From the NCBI GenBank assembly GCA_024195265.1, contig JAJLRJ010000008.1, positions 21,040,958 through 21,104,957 on the forward strand: a stretch of 64,000 nt of DNA, in the 5' to 3' direction. Under the pieces are notes generated by a model. It was given only the letters and a program-made list of their open reading frames with translations. It did no database searches and was not told where the DNA came from. A program made the position numbers and the translations under genes. Each line of letters starts with the position of its first letter. Within the stretch, counting starts at the first letter, position 1. Positions 27,301-37,459 of the stretch are shown piece by piece. This DNA comes from Dendrophyllia cribrosa. Its lineage: Eukaryota; Cnidaria; Anthozoa; Scleractinia; Dendrophylliidae.

Positions 27301-30174
27301 TGTCAGTGCATAAGGATGATAAACACGGGTTTGATCAATGAGAACCCTGCGGTTTTGCCCATCAAAATCGGATTTCTCTATCTTATCTGTATTGGCATCA
27401 GCCCAGAACAATTTATTGTCAACATAGTCCAAAGCAATTCCATTTGGCCATACAATGCCTGAGCTTACAAGAGCTTTTTTATTTGTTCCATCACTCATTT
27501 TTGCACGTAATATTTTTGGCTCACTGCCCCAGTCTGTCCAATATACTCGGTCATTGACAGGATCCAGAACAATGGCTCGGGGTTTGTCGTGACCAGTACT
27601 TATTAGTGCACGTCGTTCTGTCCCATCTAGGTTAACAACCTCAATAATTTTCTTATTAGCATCTGTCCAAAAGAGTTTGCGACCAGTCCAGTCAACAGCT
27701 AAATCCTCAGGGGTTCCCAAGTTTTCAACTATGAAATCTTCAATGCTCCCAGGGACAAGGCCATTGTCAATGTGGACCCTTTGAATTTTTTTGACAGAAA
27801 TGTCTGACCAATAGATCATTTGCGTTTTGATGTCAAAGTCCAGACCAACAACATTTGACAAGCCACGGACAATGTAATTGTAGCCTGTGCCATCAAGATT
27901 CACTCGACGAATGTCCACTGTGTTTCCAAAAATAATAAAGGGCTCAGGATTGATGGAGCTTGACAATTCCAACAAACTAAACAAAACTGAAAGAAACCAA
28001 TGAGGAGAATTTTTAAATAATCTGTCTGTCCTTTAAACAAAAATACCGGTAAATAACATTATACTATACAAGTGATGTGGAAAGTCTCAAGGTTCATATT
28101 TATGGTAACAACAATATATTAAAGGAGTCTCAAAAAGAGAAGATTCAAACATCTAATTGTTTGCTTTCTTATTAGTAGATGGTTCACAGTCCCTTTTCTC
28201 CCTGAGTGTTTTCATGGAGTTTTTATTTTTGAGTTCATTTAGCTGCCACCTTGAAAGTCACCATGCGCTTAAACAGGGGAGAATGCAAAACTGCCACACT
28301 ATCTTCATTCTCAGCTCCACCATCCCTGAGCAATTTTGTACTCTTTCCAGTTTTAGAGCACCATGACCTGCAAGAGTCCATAAGTCCCCTTTGATCTCCC
28401 TAGTTGAAGAATCAGAAAGAGAAAGGGAGATTCTAGAAAGATGAAAGGGGACGACTCTGCAGCAGGGTACTTCCAAGATAGCAGATAAACAACTCAACAA
28501 TCACACTTCGCCAACACAGGGAAAAATAGGGGACTGTAAACAGTCTATAAGACATACAATAGACTTGAATAGAATAATATTTAAAAACATGTGCATCCCA
28601 GAGGAATCCTTCATTTTTCTATCATATATCCCATATATGTTTTTAGGCCAAAATGTGCATCAGAGACATGCATTTGTGCATCTGAAACACATTTGTGCAT
28701 TAGGGAAGTCTGTGACTTATTTTGATATGCCTGTATTTCATTACTAAATTCCATGTATGCAGGTGTCCTTTATATTTATGAAATTGGCAACCATTAGAAA
28801 GGATATATCACCTATTTTAATAGTAGTCTTTCTCTCTTTTGTTTTTGTCAAGCATATATGTCAATGTGTGAGTAACAACAAGCAGGTGCTGGGATTAAAA
28901 TTCTAAATACACCTGTCAGTGAATATTAATGTGTTTATAAATAGAAGATATCCCATGAGTAAGTGCAGAAAATGAGTGAGATATCGAGTTGAGCACAAGA
29001 AGATGAATTTCATATCTCCAAACAGCTATGTTTTATTTTGTTTATTAAATAAACAACACTAATTATGCAGTTATAAGCAATTTCCTAAAGACTTTCTGAA
29101 GATTTTAGAAAATTTGCGGAATACTGTCTGAAGGTTAAATTCCAATGGAAGATCCAAAGATGTTTCAAACATGTTGGTGTATAATAACAATATTAAAAAG
29201 AGATATTAAAAAGTTGACACTGGCTAAAAATGTTGTGTTGGACGTTTCGGCAACTACTGTTGCCTTCTTCAGCAAAAGATAAAATGCAAATGTCTAACGG
29301 CGTCCTGATGGTATACGATATATGCAAATATTAAATAGCACCTCGAAAGAACATTTTGAGGTGAAACAAAAGTCTCTAGAGCATTCTTAATTATTTCTAC
29401 AAATTCTTAATGTTGTTATAAACATTTGGGAGCGCTATGTGTTCGTTTATAGCGTTCGTGTTACGCACGGAATGCCAAGCCTCAACATGTTTAGCCAGTG
29501 TCAACTTTTTAATATCTCTTTTTAACATGCCTGGCTACACACCAAACATTTTTAATAACAATATTATCAGTATACAGTCACGAACATCCCCCCCCCCCCC
29601 CCCCCCCCCCATTGACCCCTCTCCCCCCTTACGACGATAAAATTGATATATCAATTTTTCTCAGCGAATAAATCCTTGTATTTCACTAAAGTATACACAT
29701 ACAAACTACTCAGCTCACACATGCCAGAAACCAAAACTTTTTTAAAACATGAAAGTGATTAAGGATTATAACCCAGAAGGAAGGTTTTTTTCACCTCCTG
29801 AGATGATAAGATTTATTTCATCTTTAAAAATCCTAATTTATCTTTTATTTCAGAAGTGATGAAAATCTCATTTCTCCTTCCTACACGCATACATTGTTAC
29901 TGTAAAGCAGTAAGTGATGAGTGATGAGAAATAGTCTTACGTGATGTAACTGAAAGAAAAAAAAGTCAAATTGATAGCTAATGGAATATATTTGTCTATT
30001 TAAATATTTACTGTCTAAAATGGGTTAAGAAAAAGCCCGCTTAAACTTAGTTTCCTTTAATTTATTAATATTACAGAAATTATCAACTAAATCGTAAGGT
30101 TATTCATTTCACTTACCGAGACAAGTCGACAATCCAGTTAGCAACCTCGAAAGCTGAACCCGGAAGAAGCTCAT
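21304..30174 (-). CDS. LRP/LDL-receptor-like protein: signal peptide, YWTD propeller, EGF repeats (partial)
   Basis: Six exons join in phase 1: 30117-30174, 27147-27986, 24895-25017, 24677-24799, 23233-23394 and 21304-21706, all with GT-AG borders. Exon 1 plus the start of exon 2 gives a hydrophobic signal peptide. Exon 2 (840 bases) encodes a six-bladed YWTD beta-propeller (IYWSD, LFWTD, VYWTD, LFWAD and IYWTD are visible). Exons 3 and 4 are one EGF module each, 123 bases apiece; exons 5 and 6 add further EGF modules, several with the DINEC calcium-binding start. Exon 6 ends at CAG/GTTAGT, so the gene continues to the left with exons I could not find. A secreted or membrane receptor of the LRP/nidogen type is likely; the exact orthologue is unknown. 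Confidence 0.85.
21764..21908. repeat. Foldback element, TATCCA family
   Basis: Contains repeated CACTATCCAGTGGATAA-like words in inverted order and ends in TTGAACAACTGGGCC. A second member is at 48,150-48,290. Confidence 0.65.
22037..22095. repeat. 59-bp perfect palindrome
   Basis: Two 29-base arms are exact complements around a single G (CCCCAAAGCATTAAG to its complement). The intron region 22,100-23,050 also holds three or more degenerate copies of a TAGTCTAGAATAGGG-type repeat. Confidence 0.9.
22699..22920. repeat. Short DNA element, CTGCTAGCTGTCC family, copy 1
   Basis: Begins CTGCTAGCTGTCCC and ends GGGACTGCTAGCAG, with GAGCGGGCGAGCTAATCACG inside. Other copies are at 45,413-45,655 and 49,191-49,372. 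Probably a non-autonomous DNA transposon. Confidence 0.65.
23466..23712. repeat. Short interspersed element, copy 1
   Basis: About 230 bases strongly similar, in the same orientation, to 52,126-52,349. Both begin near GGTTGTTTGAAAGCCGGTTAA and end near TTTGAACAACCC, words that are partly complementary, suggesting a non-autonomous DNA element. Confidence 0.75.
24155..24397 (-). mobile_element. 3' remnant of a non-LTR retrotransposon
   Basis: 80 codons resembling the extreme C-terminus of CR1/L2/Jockey-type reverse transcriptases: an Arg/Pro-rich segment, then [12 protein letters not shown] and a final SLGCFKREI. The catalytic RT core is absent. It sits in the intron between EGF exons of the LRP-like gene, on the same strand. 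Confidence 0.5.
25479..25645. repeat. Direct repeat of about 75 bp
   Basis: GATGTAACCGGATGTTATTG (25,479 onward) recurs as GATGTAGTCGGATGTTGTTG (25,578 onward), each followed by CCAATCAGA-like sequence and CTATTTTCCTTTGTGACGTCAC. The CGTCA word is a CRE-like half site. It lies in the large LRP intron. Confidence 0.7.
26426..26875 (+). other. Possible transposon-derived ORF, 149 codons
   Basis: Antisense within the large LRP-like intron. The middle has a Cys-rich phrase ([18 protein letters not shown]) and a later [10 protein letters not shown], which look like a real protein and are, as I recall, typical of repetitive proteins in coral genomes. The tail is low complexity (repeated TTTTGTTCACTAAC). 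No catalytic motif can be named. It may be part of a larger transposon in 25.4-27.1 kb. Confidence 0.3.
29193..29524. mobile_element. Short element with 43-bp inverted ends and an internal hammerhead
   Basis: Left end 29193-29235 and right end 29482-29524 are near-perfect inverted repeats (TTAAAAAGAGATATTAAAAA at the left edge). A hammerhead motif lies just inside the left arm. It may be a Penelope-derived non-autonomous unit. A run of over 20 C follows at about 29,588. Confidence 0.6.
29237..29277 (-). ncRNA. Consensus hammerhead ribozyme, minimal Penelope type
   Basis: On the minus strand: stem I strand TTG, box CTGAAGA (CUGANGA), stem II GGCAAC/GTTGCC with loop AGTA, GAAA, then CGTC and stem I strand CAA. 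All core positions fit the hammerhead consensus. Stem III is only two base pairs with no loop, as reported for Penelope-element hammerheads, which are thought to work as dimers. Confidence 0.75.
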
Positions 30175-31661
30175 TCTTGTCGAGATGAACTTAAGTTGGA
30201 GATTGAAGACAAATTCCTAAATTTTAAGATTTGCAATAAGCTAAGGAAAAAATACATATACAATATTATTGGGAAAAAGAAGGTTAGCTTCGGTGAAGAA
30301 AGGGGAAAATGAAACGATTTAAATCCCGTGCGACTGGGCGATCTTGTGAACAATGGAATTCCACACAAAGGAAACGACGTGGAATCCCCTAATTTAAATT
30401 TGAGAGATGAAAAGAGTTAGAAAAAAAGATCATTTAGTCTTAGCCAGTGCCAGCAAACTTCAAATTTCTAAGATAAGAGAGCGTGCGATCGTACAAAATG
30501 TCGGAATAATCCCTGGGAATGATCTGAAGACCAGTAGAGATTCTTGTAACACTTCACTCAATCAGCGCGTAATTTAATATCCCGGGATTTGCACACGATT
30601 TGGAGCGATTCAAACAATCGAGATACAAGAAGCCATCCATGTTTTTAGTTCTTTTAAACAAATGTGCAGCTTATTTCATGAATCTTTAAACTCCGGTGAA
30701 GCAATTTATTAAATCGATCATGAATTCTGCAAAAATGCACGCACAGAGTCCTTGACTAGCTGTGAATTACATGTACAAAACGATTTGTCGTTGCTGTCTC
30801 GAGAAAATTATACACAAATATACACCACAATTAACTGAGCTCATTTGGTTTAAACTCCAGAAATGACGATTGGATTGCATCAATTATTCAGTAAATGCAT
30901 GCGGGAGATTTTGTGGACGGATAAGACAATTGAGGTTATCTTTGCTACGAGGAAACAAACAATATATCGACTCTGCGAAAAATAACCTACCATGCAAAAC
31001 CTCGTCGCTTGTTCAGTGGCAAGGAGCTATCAATCTGTCAAAAATACCAGCCGGTAACTTGGGCTGGCTTGTACAAGGTTAATTTCCCGCATCCTGATTA
31101 TCCACAAAGGACTGTGTTTATGTTTATCCACAGAAGATTGTTTTTAGTAACAAACCTATTTTGCTCTATCATCATCTGAGGTCGCTCGACGAAATTGACA
31201 GATGCAAAAAAACAACAAAAGCGATCAGCCGCAAAACTAAACAAAGTTCCTAACACAAGGACCGTTTCCAAGTGATGATTGGTTTGTTCATCGAGCTGCG
31301 CCCATTATCGTTCGGAATTGCACTTTCTTCTTTTGTTAAGCTTATATTTCTGCTGACAAATAAAATTAAATTCTGGTTTCAAATAAACACAATATCACAG
31401 AAAATTTCCCGCGTTCTTTGCGCGCGATTTTTCCGAAGGTGGATTCGTAAGATTCGGTAATCTTCGGGGATATTCGGCCCCTTTGTCCCAGTTCTTTCGT
31501 GAACCGAAAATGAAGAGATCTGGAAACGAGTGGCTGTGAACATGAAATCTTGAAAAAAGTTTTCTTATATTAGCTTATATTTTCTCCTGGGATGTAAAAT
31601 CTACTGTTAGCATGGTAGGATATATATTCATAAAACAGTGTATTAGGTTTCTTTGTAATGA

Positions 31662-31701
31662 CGAGATATATCTCGTTTAATGGTGAGATATATCTCGTTA
31701 T
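31662..31701. repeat. Two copies of palindrome GAGATATATCTC
   Basis: The 12-bp palindrome followed by GTT occurs twice within 40 bases. The rest of 30,175-31,940 shows no gene. Confidence 0.7.
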
Positions 31702-31942
31702 TCAGTTAAAATCACGAGTGAGAGAAAACGGGAAGGGAGGGGGAAAAATAAGCTTAATTAATTTCAGGTTGACATGTTATATTAGCACAATTATCAGCTC
31801 ATATTCCTTCTCCAGGAAACTGTATGCAGCCCTATTCTCCAGATAATAAATGAAACTTCTCTTAATTCCATGAGGATTCGCCCGGACTACAGTGTATATA
31901 ATTTTAGCATACCCAATGATGCATCATTTGTAACATTGTAAA

Positions 31943-32123
31943 CTTCCGAGTTGACTTTAGCCTCTCTATCAAAGCGAGGCTAGGTGCGAAACCTTTCATA
32001 TGAAAATGAGTTTTCATTCACATGCAAATAAAACTAATTTGCATGTGAATGAAAACTCATTTTCATATGGAAGGTTTCGCACCTAGCCTCGCTTTGAAAG
32101 AGAGACTAAAGACAACTCGGAAA
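31943..32123. repeat. Foldback element, about 180 bp
   Basis: Almost the whole element folds on itself: the left arm from CTTCCGAGTTGACTTTAGCC meets its complement at ATGCAAAT...ATTTGCAT. A single arm is present at 20,560. Confidence 0.88.
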
Positions 32124-32294
32124 TGGCCTATTTGATTGGTTAGTCAGGTGTCTTATTTCGATCCTATAGAAACTTAAAATAAAATTTGCAGTCTACTTTT
32201 TTTAAATATTGTACACTTAACTTAGCCATCGATAATTAAGGCTGTGCATCGGTCAGTTAGTGATTACAGTGTGATATTTTTTTTTTTTACATAG

Positions 32295-34563
32295 ATGATC
32301 AACATTGATGTATACTCTGATCTGTCCTGCCCTTGGTGTTACGTTGGCAAGAGACGCCTTGACAAAGCCATTCAGCAATTCACAGCAGGCAGCGTCACAG
32401 TTAACTGGCATCCATACATCATTGACAAGAACACAGCTCCAAAGGGAGAAGAGTATATGGCATACAATATGAGAAGGTAACATCAATGCAAAAAAAAAAC
32501 ATCTATTGGCATGTTCTGTGGGAAGAAAATGTTTCCTCTGACAATGGTAAATGCAGAAGGGGGACTTAGGGGAACAGCAGGACCAACTCCATTGCTCACA
32601 CACGAGCCATAGGAGACACACACGTCTGTAGCATGAAGCAACTAGAAGTATTGTACGTTACTTCCCCTTGAATGGGATGCTAGTCCATCACAGGGTTACC
32701 CCACAGCATTATATCACCAGGTGCCCGTTTCTTGAAAGTCCAGATAACTTTTGGGGCCCTGAAAGCCATTTCATGCGCACAATGTTTACATTAAAGATTC
32801 AAATTTTGTTGGCATAGAAATCTAAGCCATAAAATTTCAACTTTACGAAACAAGTCAGGCTGGTTTGCGAGCTAAAACTTACACTACCATTCTAAAGATT
32901 CTGATTTTTAAATAAAAAAAGTCCTGATAACTTGTCGGGCCCAGAGCTTTATTTAAAAATCAGAATCTTTAGAATGGTGGTGTAAGTTTTAGTCTGACTT
33001 GTGTCGTAAAGTTAGAATTTTATTGCTTAGATTTCCATGCCAAAAAAATTTGAATCTTTAATTTAAACATCGCACTCATAAAATAGCTTACCAGGCCCAA
33101 AGAGTTATTGGGACTTTCGAGAAATGGGCCCCAGTACCCATTTATACACATTGGAGGAGAGAGACAACATGGGGCAAAGTTTCTTATCTAAGCGTGATTG
33201 GTTGGTTGCTTCCTTTCTTGATTGTTTCATTTGTTGGTTGGTTGATTGATTGGTTGACTGATTCATCAGTTGGTTGATTGGTTGGTTAATTAATTGCTTG
33301 TATCTAATTGATTTATCGGTTGGTTGATTCATCAGTTTTTGGAGCTACAGTGGTGTAGTGGTTAGCGCATTGGACTTTCAACCTGAAAGTTTGTTGTTTC
33401 AGACCTGGTCTCTGCTGTCTTGTTGTTTGCTTAGCATAAGAAACTTTGCTCCATGTTGTCTCTCCCCACCCAGGTGTGTTAATGGGTACTAGTGACATGA
33501 TGCTGGTGTAACCTTGCGATGGACTAACAGCTGTGTGGCTTGTGTGTGACTTTATCTTGGTTGATTGATTGATTGATTGATTGTCTGATTCCCATATTTC
33601 CTTGAATAATAGCTGTCTCTTGATTGGTAGCCCCCCTCAAATAATCACCCCTCTTTGGTGGAAATATTCAAAATAATCGCCTCCCTCAATTCAACTCCGC
33701 CCATCCCCTCCCCTCCCCTCCCCTTTCTTTCACATCCTCCCAGTCAAGTTAAAAAATTTACTACTTGTATAGTAAACAATCATTACAATTATAGTTTTTT
33801 CTATAATGATGTTTGTGTATTTGATTCTTTCCTTTATTTCTTGGGGCTCTCTAATAAGCACATTATTACATTAGAGCTTCCAGCGAGCAATATTTGAAAT
33901 AATCGCCCCCTTTTGGAGTGAAAAAATTAAAGTCCCTGGCTATTATTGGATAAAAAAAGGTAATTAATCAGTTTGATTGACTTGCTGATTGCACTGACTC
34001 TTGTATTGACTGGTGGTATGGTTCATTGACTGAATTGATTGTTCGACTAGCAGACTGACTGTAAATTAACCAATGACCAAATGATTCATTATGTGATTAT
34101 TTCTTCCTTCAGGTGGGGCGGTGATGGATGGACACAGTCACTCAGAAGAGCAGGAAAAAGAGATGGATTGGAATTCAAGAACTGGAAAACCTGGCCTAAC
34201 TCCTTACAAGGCCACCGCCTCATTCATCTAGCTGGGATGCAAAAAGGAGCAGAGGGCCAAGGAAGGGCAAAAGATGTTTTGTTTCGTATGATTTATGAAG
34301 ATGGCATGAACATCAGTGAAGTTGAAACACTGATTGAAGCTGCAAAGGAACTGGGTCTTGAAGGAAGTGAGGATTACCTCAAGTCATCACGTGACGTAGA
34401 TTTGATTTTGTCAGAAGATTCTCGTGCAAAGTCTCAAATGAAAGTATCTGGTGTACCCTTTTTTGTTATATCTGGTGATGATGAACACAAGAAGACGACA
34501 TCTTTATCCGGGGCCCAAGGCACAGAGCAATTTTTAGCAGCTTTCAGTACCGTTAGCCAGTAG
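32295..34563 (+). CDS. FrnE/DsbA-family thioredoxin-fold oxidoreductase
   Basis: Two exons, 32295-32476 and 34113-34563, join in frame (donor AAG/GTAACA, acceptor CTTCAG/GTGGGG) to give 210 residues, a normal length for this family. The N-terminus carries the redox motif Cys-Pro-Trp-Cys (residues 12-15, SDLSCPWCYVGKRRLD), then the helical insertion, and near the end SGVPFFVI with the cis-Pro loop typical of thioredoxin folds. These enzymes catalyse thiol-disulfide exchange or glutathione-linked reactions, and related ones act as 2-hydroxychromene-2-carboxylate isomerases. No signal peptide is seen, so it is probably cytosolic. The ATG at 32295 follows ACATAG, so an upstream exon is possible. 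Confidence 0.88.
32721..33132. repeat. Foldback element, about 410 bp
   Basis: The ends are inverted (GTGCCCGTTTCTTGAAAGTC at the left, its near complement at the right) and homology continues inward to about 32,930. It sits in the DsbA-like gene's intron. GATTGGTT-type simple repeats follow at 33,200-33,330. Confidence 0.8.
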
Positions 34564-34790
34564 CCTCCTAACTGTTATTATAGCCATGGTTTGTGCAAAA
34601 TAACAGCTGAGCAGAAGAACGTTATAAAGAACTTAAATAATGCGGAGTAGGAGACTTAATAGTTAATCTGAAGTGTCGGCCACTTTCTGGCCCTACTCAC
34701 TATGGGTGGACCTCTCTTGCCCGTGCCCATTTACCACTTGATAGTGGTTAGTAGTATATGTTAAAAGATCAAATCTTCTGTTATTCTCTC

Positions 34791-35155
34791 GGGGAGCAGA
34801 GGAGCCAAATTTGACCTTTACGCGTTCGATCTTCGATCTGTTGATCTGTTGATCTGTTGTTTACGAGTCTGTTTTTTGCCCCAGCGGGACCCCAAGCGTA
34901 ATCGGAGCTTTCCGTTGGGTAACCGCAGATTGCTGACTGTGGGCGCCACAAAATCGTTACGCAGTAATAACTTCGTGCCTCGCTCGGAAAGCTTATGCTT
35001 TCCGGAAAGTGATGATCACGCTTGGGGTCCCGCTGGGGGAAAAACTTGAAAACAACAGATCGAATAAACGTTATTCGATATAACGCAAGACACAGCGCGT
35101 GTATAAACCTCAAAGATCGAATGCGTATTAGGTCAAATTTGGCTCCTCTGCTCCC
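34791..35155. repeat. Foldback element, about 365 bp
   Basis: Outer arms GGGGAGCAGAGGAGCCAAAT and complement; inner arms CCCCAGCGGGACCCCAAGCG and complement. It lies just after the DsbA-like gene. Confidence 0.8.
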
Positions 35156-36123
35156 TGTGTTATTCTCCGCCTAAAAATATTTCAATGTTCTCCAAGAAAA
35201 AAAAACAGTGTTAAATATATATTCTAGGTTAAGACAAATATAGGTATTTTTGTGAGTAATTTTAAAGAATCTAGTATAAAACTGATTTAACTAAACTGAG
35301 ATAAAACTGAGGAAATTAAATGGAAACATGTTCTTAAACGAACCTCACAACTCAATATTAAAATTCGATGCCATAGTGGTAAATCTCTATTTTTCTTCTT
35401 TCCTTCTTTAAATGTGATGTAGAAAGCAATTTTGTCCTCAGTTCTTCTTAAATCAATTAACAATAATATATTGTTGTTTTCACACTACAAGTTAAGTCAA
35501 GCGCAGTTGAGATTCTCAAATAACACGTACTTCAGAAAATTGGGGTTTACACTTGACGAGAAAGTGTATTACTTGGAACACAAGCTGTGAATCACTATAA
35601 TTTTTTGGCGCCGCTACACGTGTATTAGTTGGCTTCTGTTTTCCCATTGGTCAAGTGTGAAACCACCAGTAGGCAATTTGTCCTAACAAACCATACAGTC
35701 ATACGTGTCTCTTACATGGGTCTTTCATGTTTCCCGCGGGAATGGTTTACCAGGCGAAACGAAAATACAGCCTGGTCTCAGGTTACCTTCCAGCCATTTT
35801 TGGTGTACTGGCCAGTAAAATAATGCTTTGAAAATTGAAAGGAATATCTTTGAAAAATTTTACCAATTTTTATTTCTTTACTTTTTGTCTTCAATTATTT
35901 TGACAGCTTCTATAACAAGTTATTAGGCGGCTATATTAACCATTCCAGCCTATGATACTGCAGAATGCACGCCATTATTTAATATAACTGACTGTGCACG
36001 AAACGGTCATGCTCCTAATATATGAGAGGTACACTTCTCACAACTTTATACGTAGCCAAGGCCTTCACAGTGCACAGGAAAAAGATTCCCATTTTGGGAT
36101 TTTAGGGTATTTATAGAAAACAC

Positions 36124-36233
36124 AAAAAATTCCCAAATTTGCGAGACAATTTGTGAGACAAGTCTCAACCAGGGAATCCCCAACCAAGTTCCCTGGTTGG
36201 GACTTGTCTCACTTAGCCAAATTTGGGATTTTT
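36124..36233. repeat. Small foldback, about 110 bp
   Basis: Inverted arms around TTCCCAAATTTG, GAGACAAGTC and CCAGGGAA. The remainder of 35,160-37,459 holds nothing I can name. Confidence 0.7.
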
Positions 36234-37459
36234 GTAGGTATTGTTTAAATTCCTCATAATATCCAAAAATGTTTTTTTTTTCCTGTGAGTGTCCCCAGGG
36301 TTAATACATGTACTACTATAATTATGGCCCACACTCTTTCCGCTACTCTGCTAGTAAAAACTAGAACTCATTACCTAATTCGCTCAGAACTGTTCCAAAA
36401 ACAAATGCCTTGTATTTAATTGTGACAGCTGTTCCTTTGTCCCTGTAGTCAACGGTCGTTGGCAGCCCCTCCCCTCCACGCCCCCATTTTGAACGAGGAA
36501 AAAGCCCGGAGACGAAGTTAAATTTTTAGTAGTTTCCAGTCTACTCATCATTATCCTCCTCAGAACGAGTCCGACTTCTCCTCATTTGCATATCACTTCC
36601 GGGATGAGTCGTTGCTCCAGTAGCTGCACTATGATTTACAACTAACCTGAATTTTTAAAGAAGGCCAGTAAGTTGTTTTAGCAGCTATTGTAAATTAAAT
36701 CCAATCGGCGAAATTAATAGCAGGAACTGATCTTCAAGAAGCTTTGTTAAAGTAGGTGGAATTACGTACGTCAGGGCATATTCTTCCTCGGCGTGTTGTT
36801 TTAAGTGCTCGCTTAGCTGTATAAATCACCGTTTTAAATTTCTGTGTCGATGAAAAATGTTAAAATGTAAACGTGTATGAAAGTAATCGTTTATAGTCAA
36901 TCCATAATGAGGTTAATTACTGTTTAGTGGCTCAAGATCTAGCAATTAGCGTAAAATTTGTAGGTGGTCACTTGTGCAATCGATTGGTGACCATTGGTGA
37001 TAATTGCGGCCAACGAACACTGTGCACAAACAGGTTGTTTATCGCAATTTATCTCAAAAAACTCTTAGCTAAAAATGAAACTTATCTTATCTGAAATAGC
37101 ATACTAAAGATTAAAAGGCTCACAAAAATTATTATTGCAAACAGAATTTAATCAAAGCCGAGGTCACGGTTCGATTCAGCGGGGCTGTCAAGGAGCACGA
37201 TCGACTGTTTTTTGATGTTTCGGCTATTTCGGCTCTATTCCTTATCTGGGGACTCCGCTCGACCGCAATACAACAAAATGAGTACTAAAATCTTTTTTTT
37301 TAGTTTTTACTTTATCTATTTTCTTCCCGTTGGCCTTCAGTCCTTTACCTTTCATGACTATTGTTCGACATTAACAAAGTTTGACAGTGAAAAAGGCTTT
37401 GCATAACAGATTCGTTTTAATTTCAAAGGTGTTGCTAAACAACTGAACTTTGAACTTCC

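Noticed and set aside
29587..29612. Poly-C run as a telomeric or regulatory tract
   Set aside because: A plain homopolymer of over 20 C; it is more likely simple-sequence slippage or sequencing noise.
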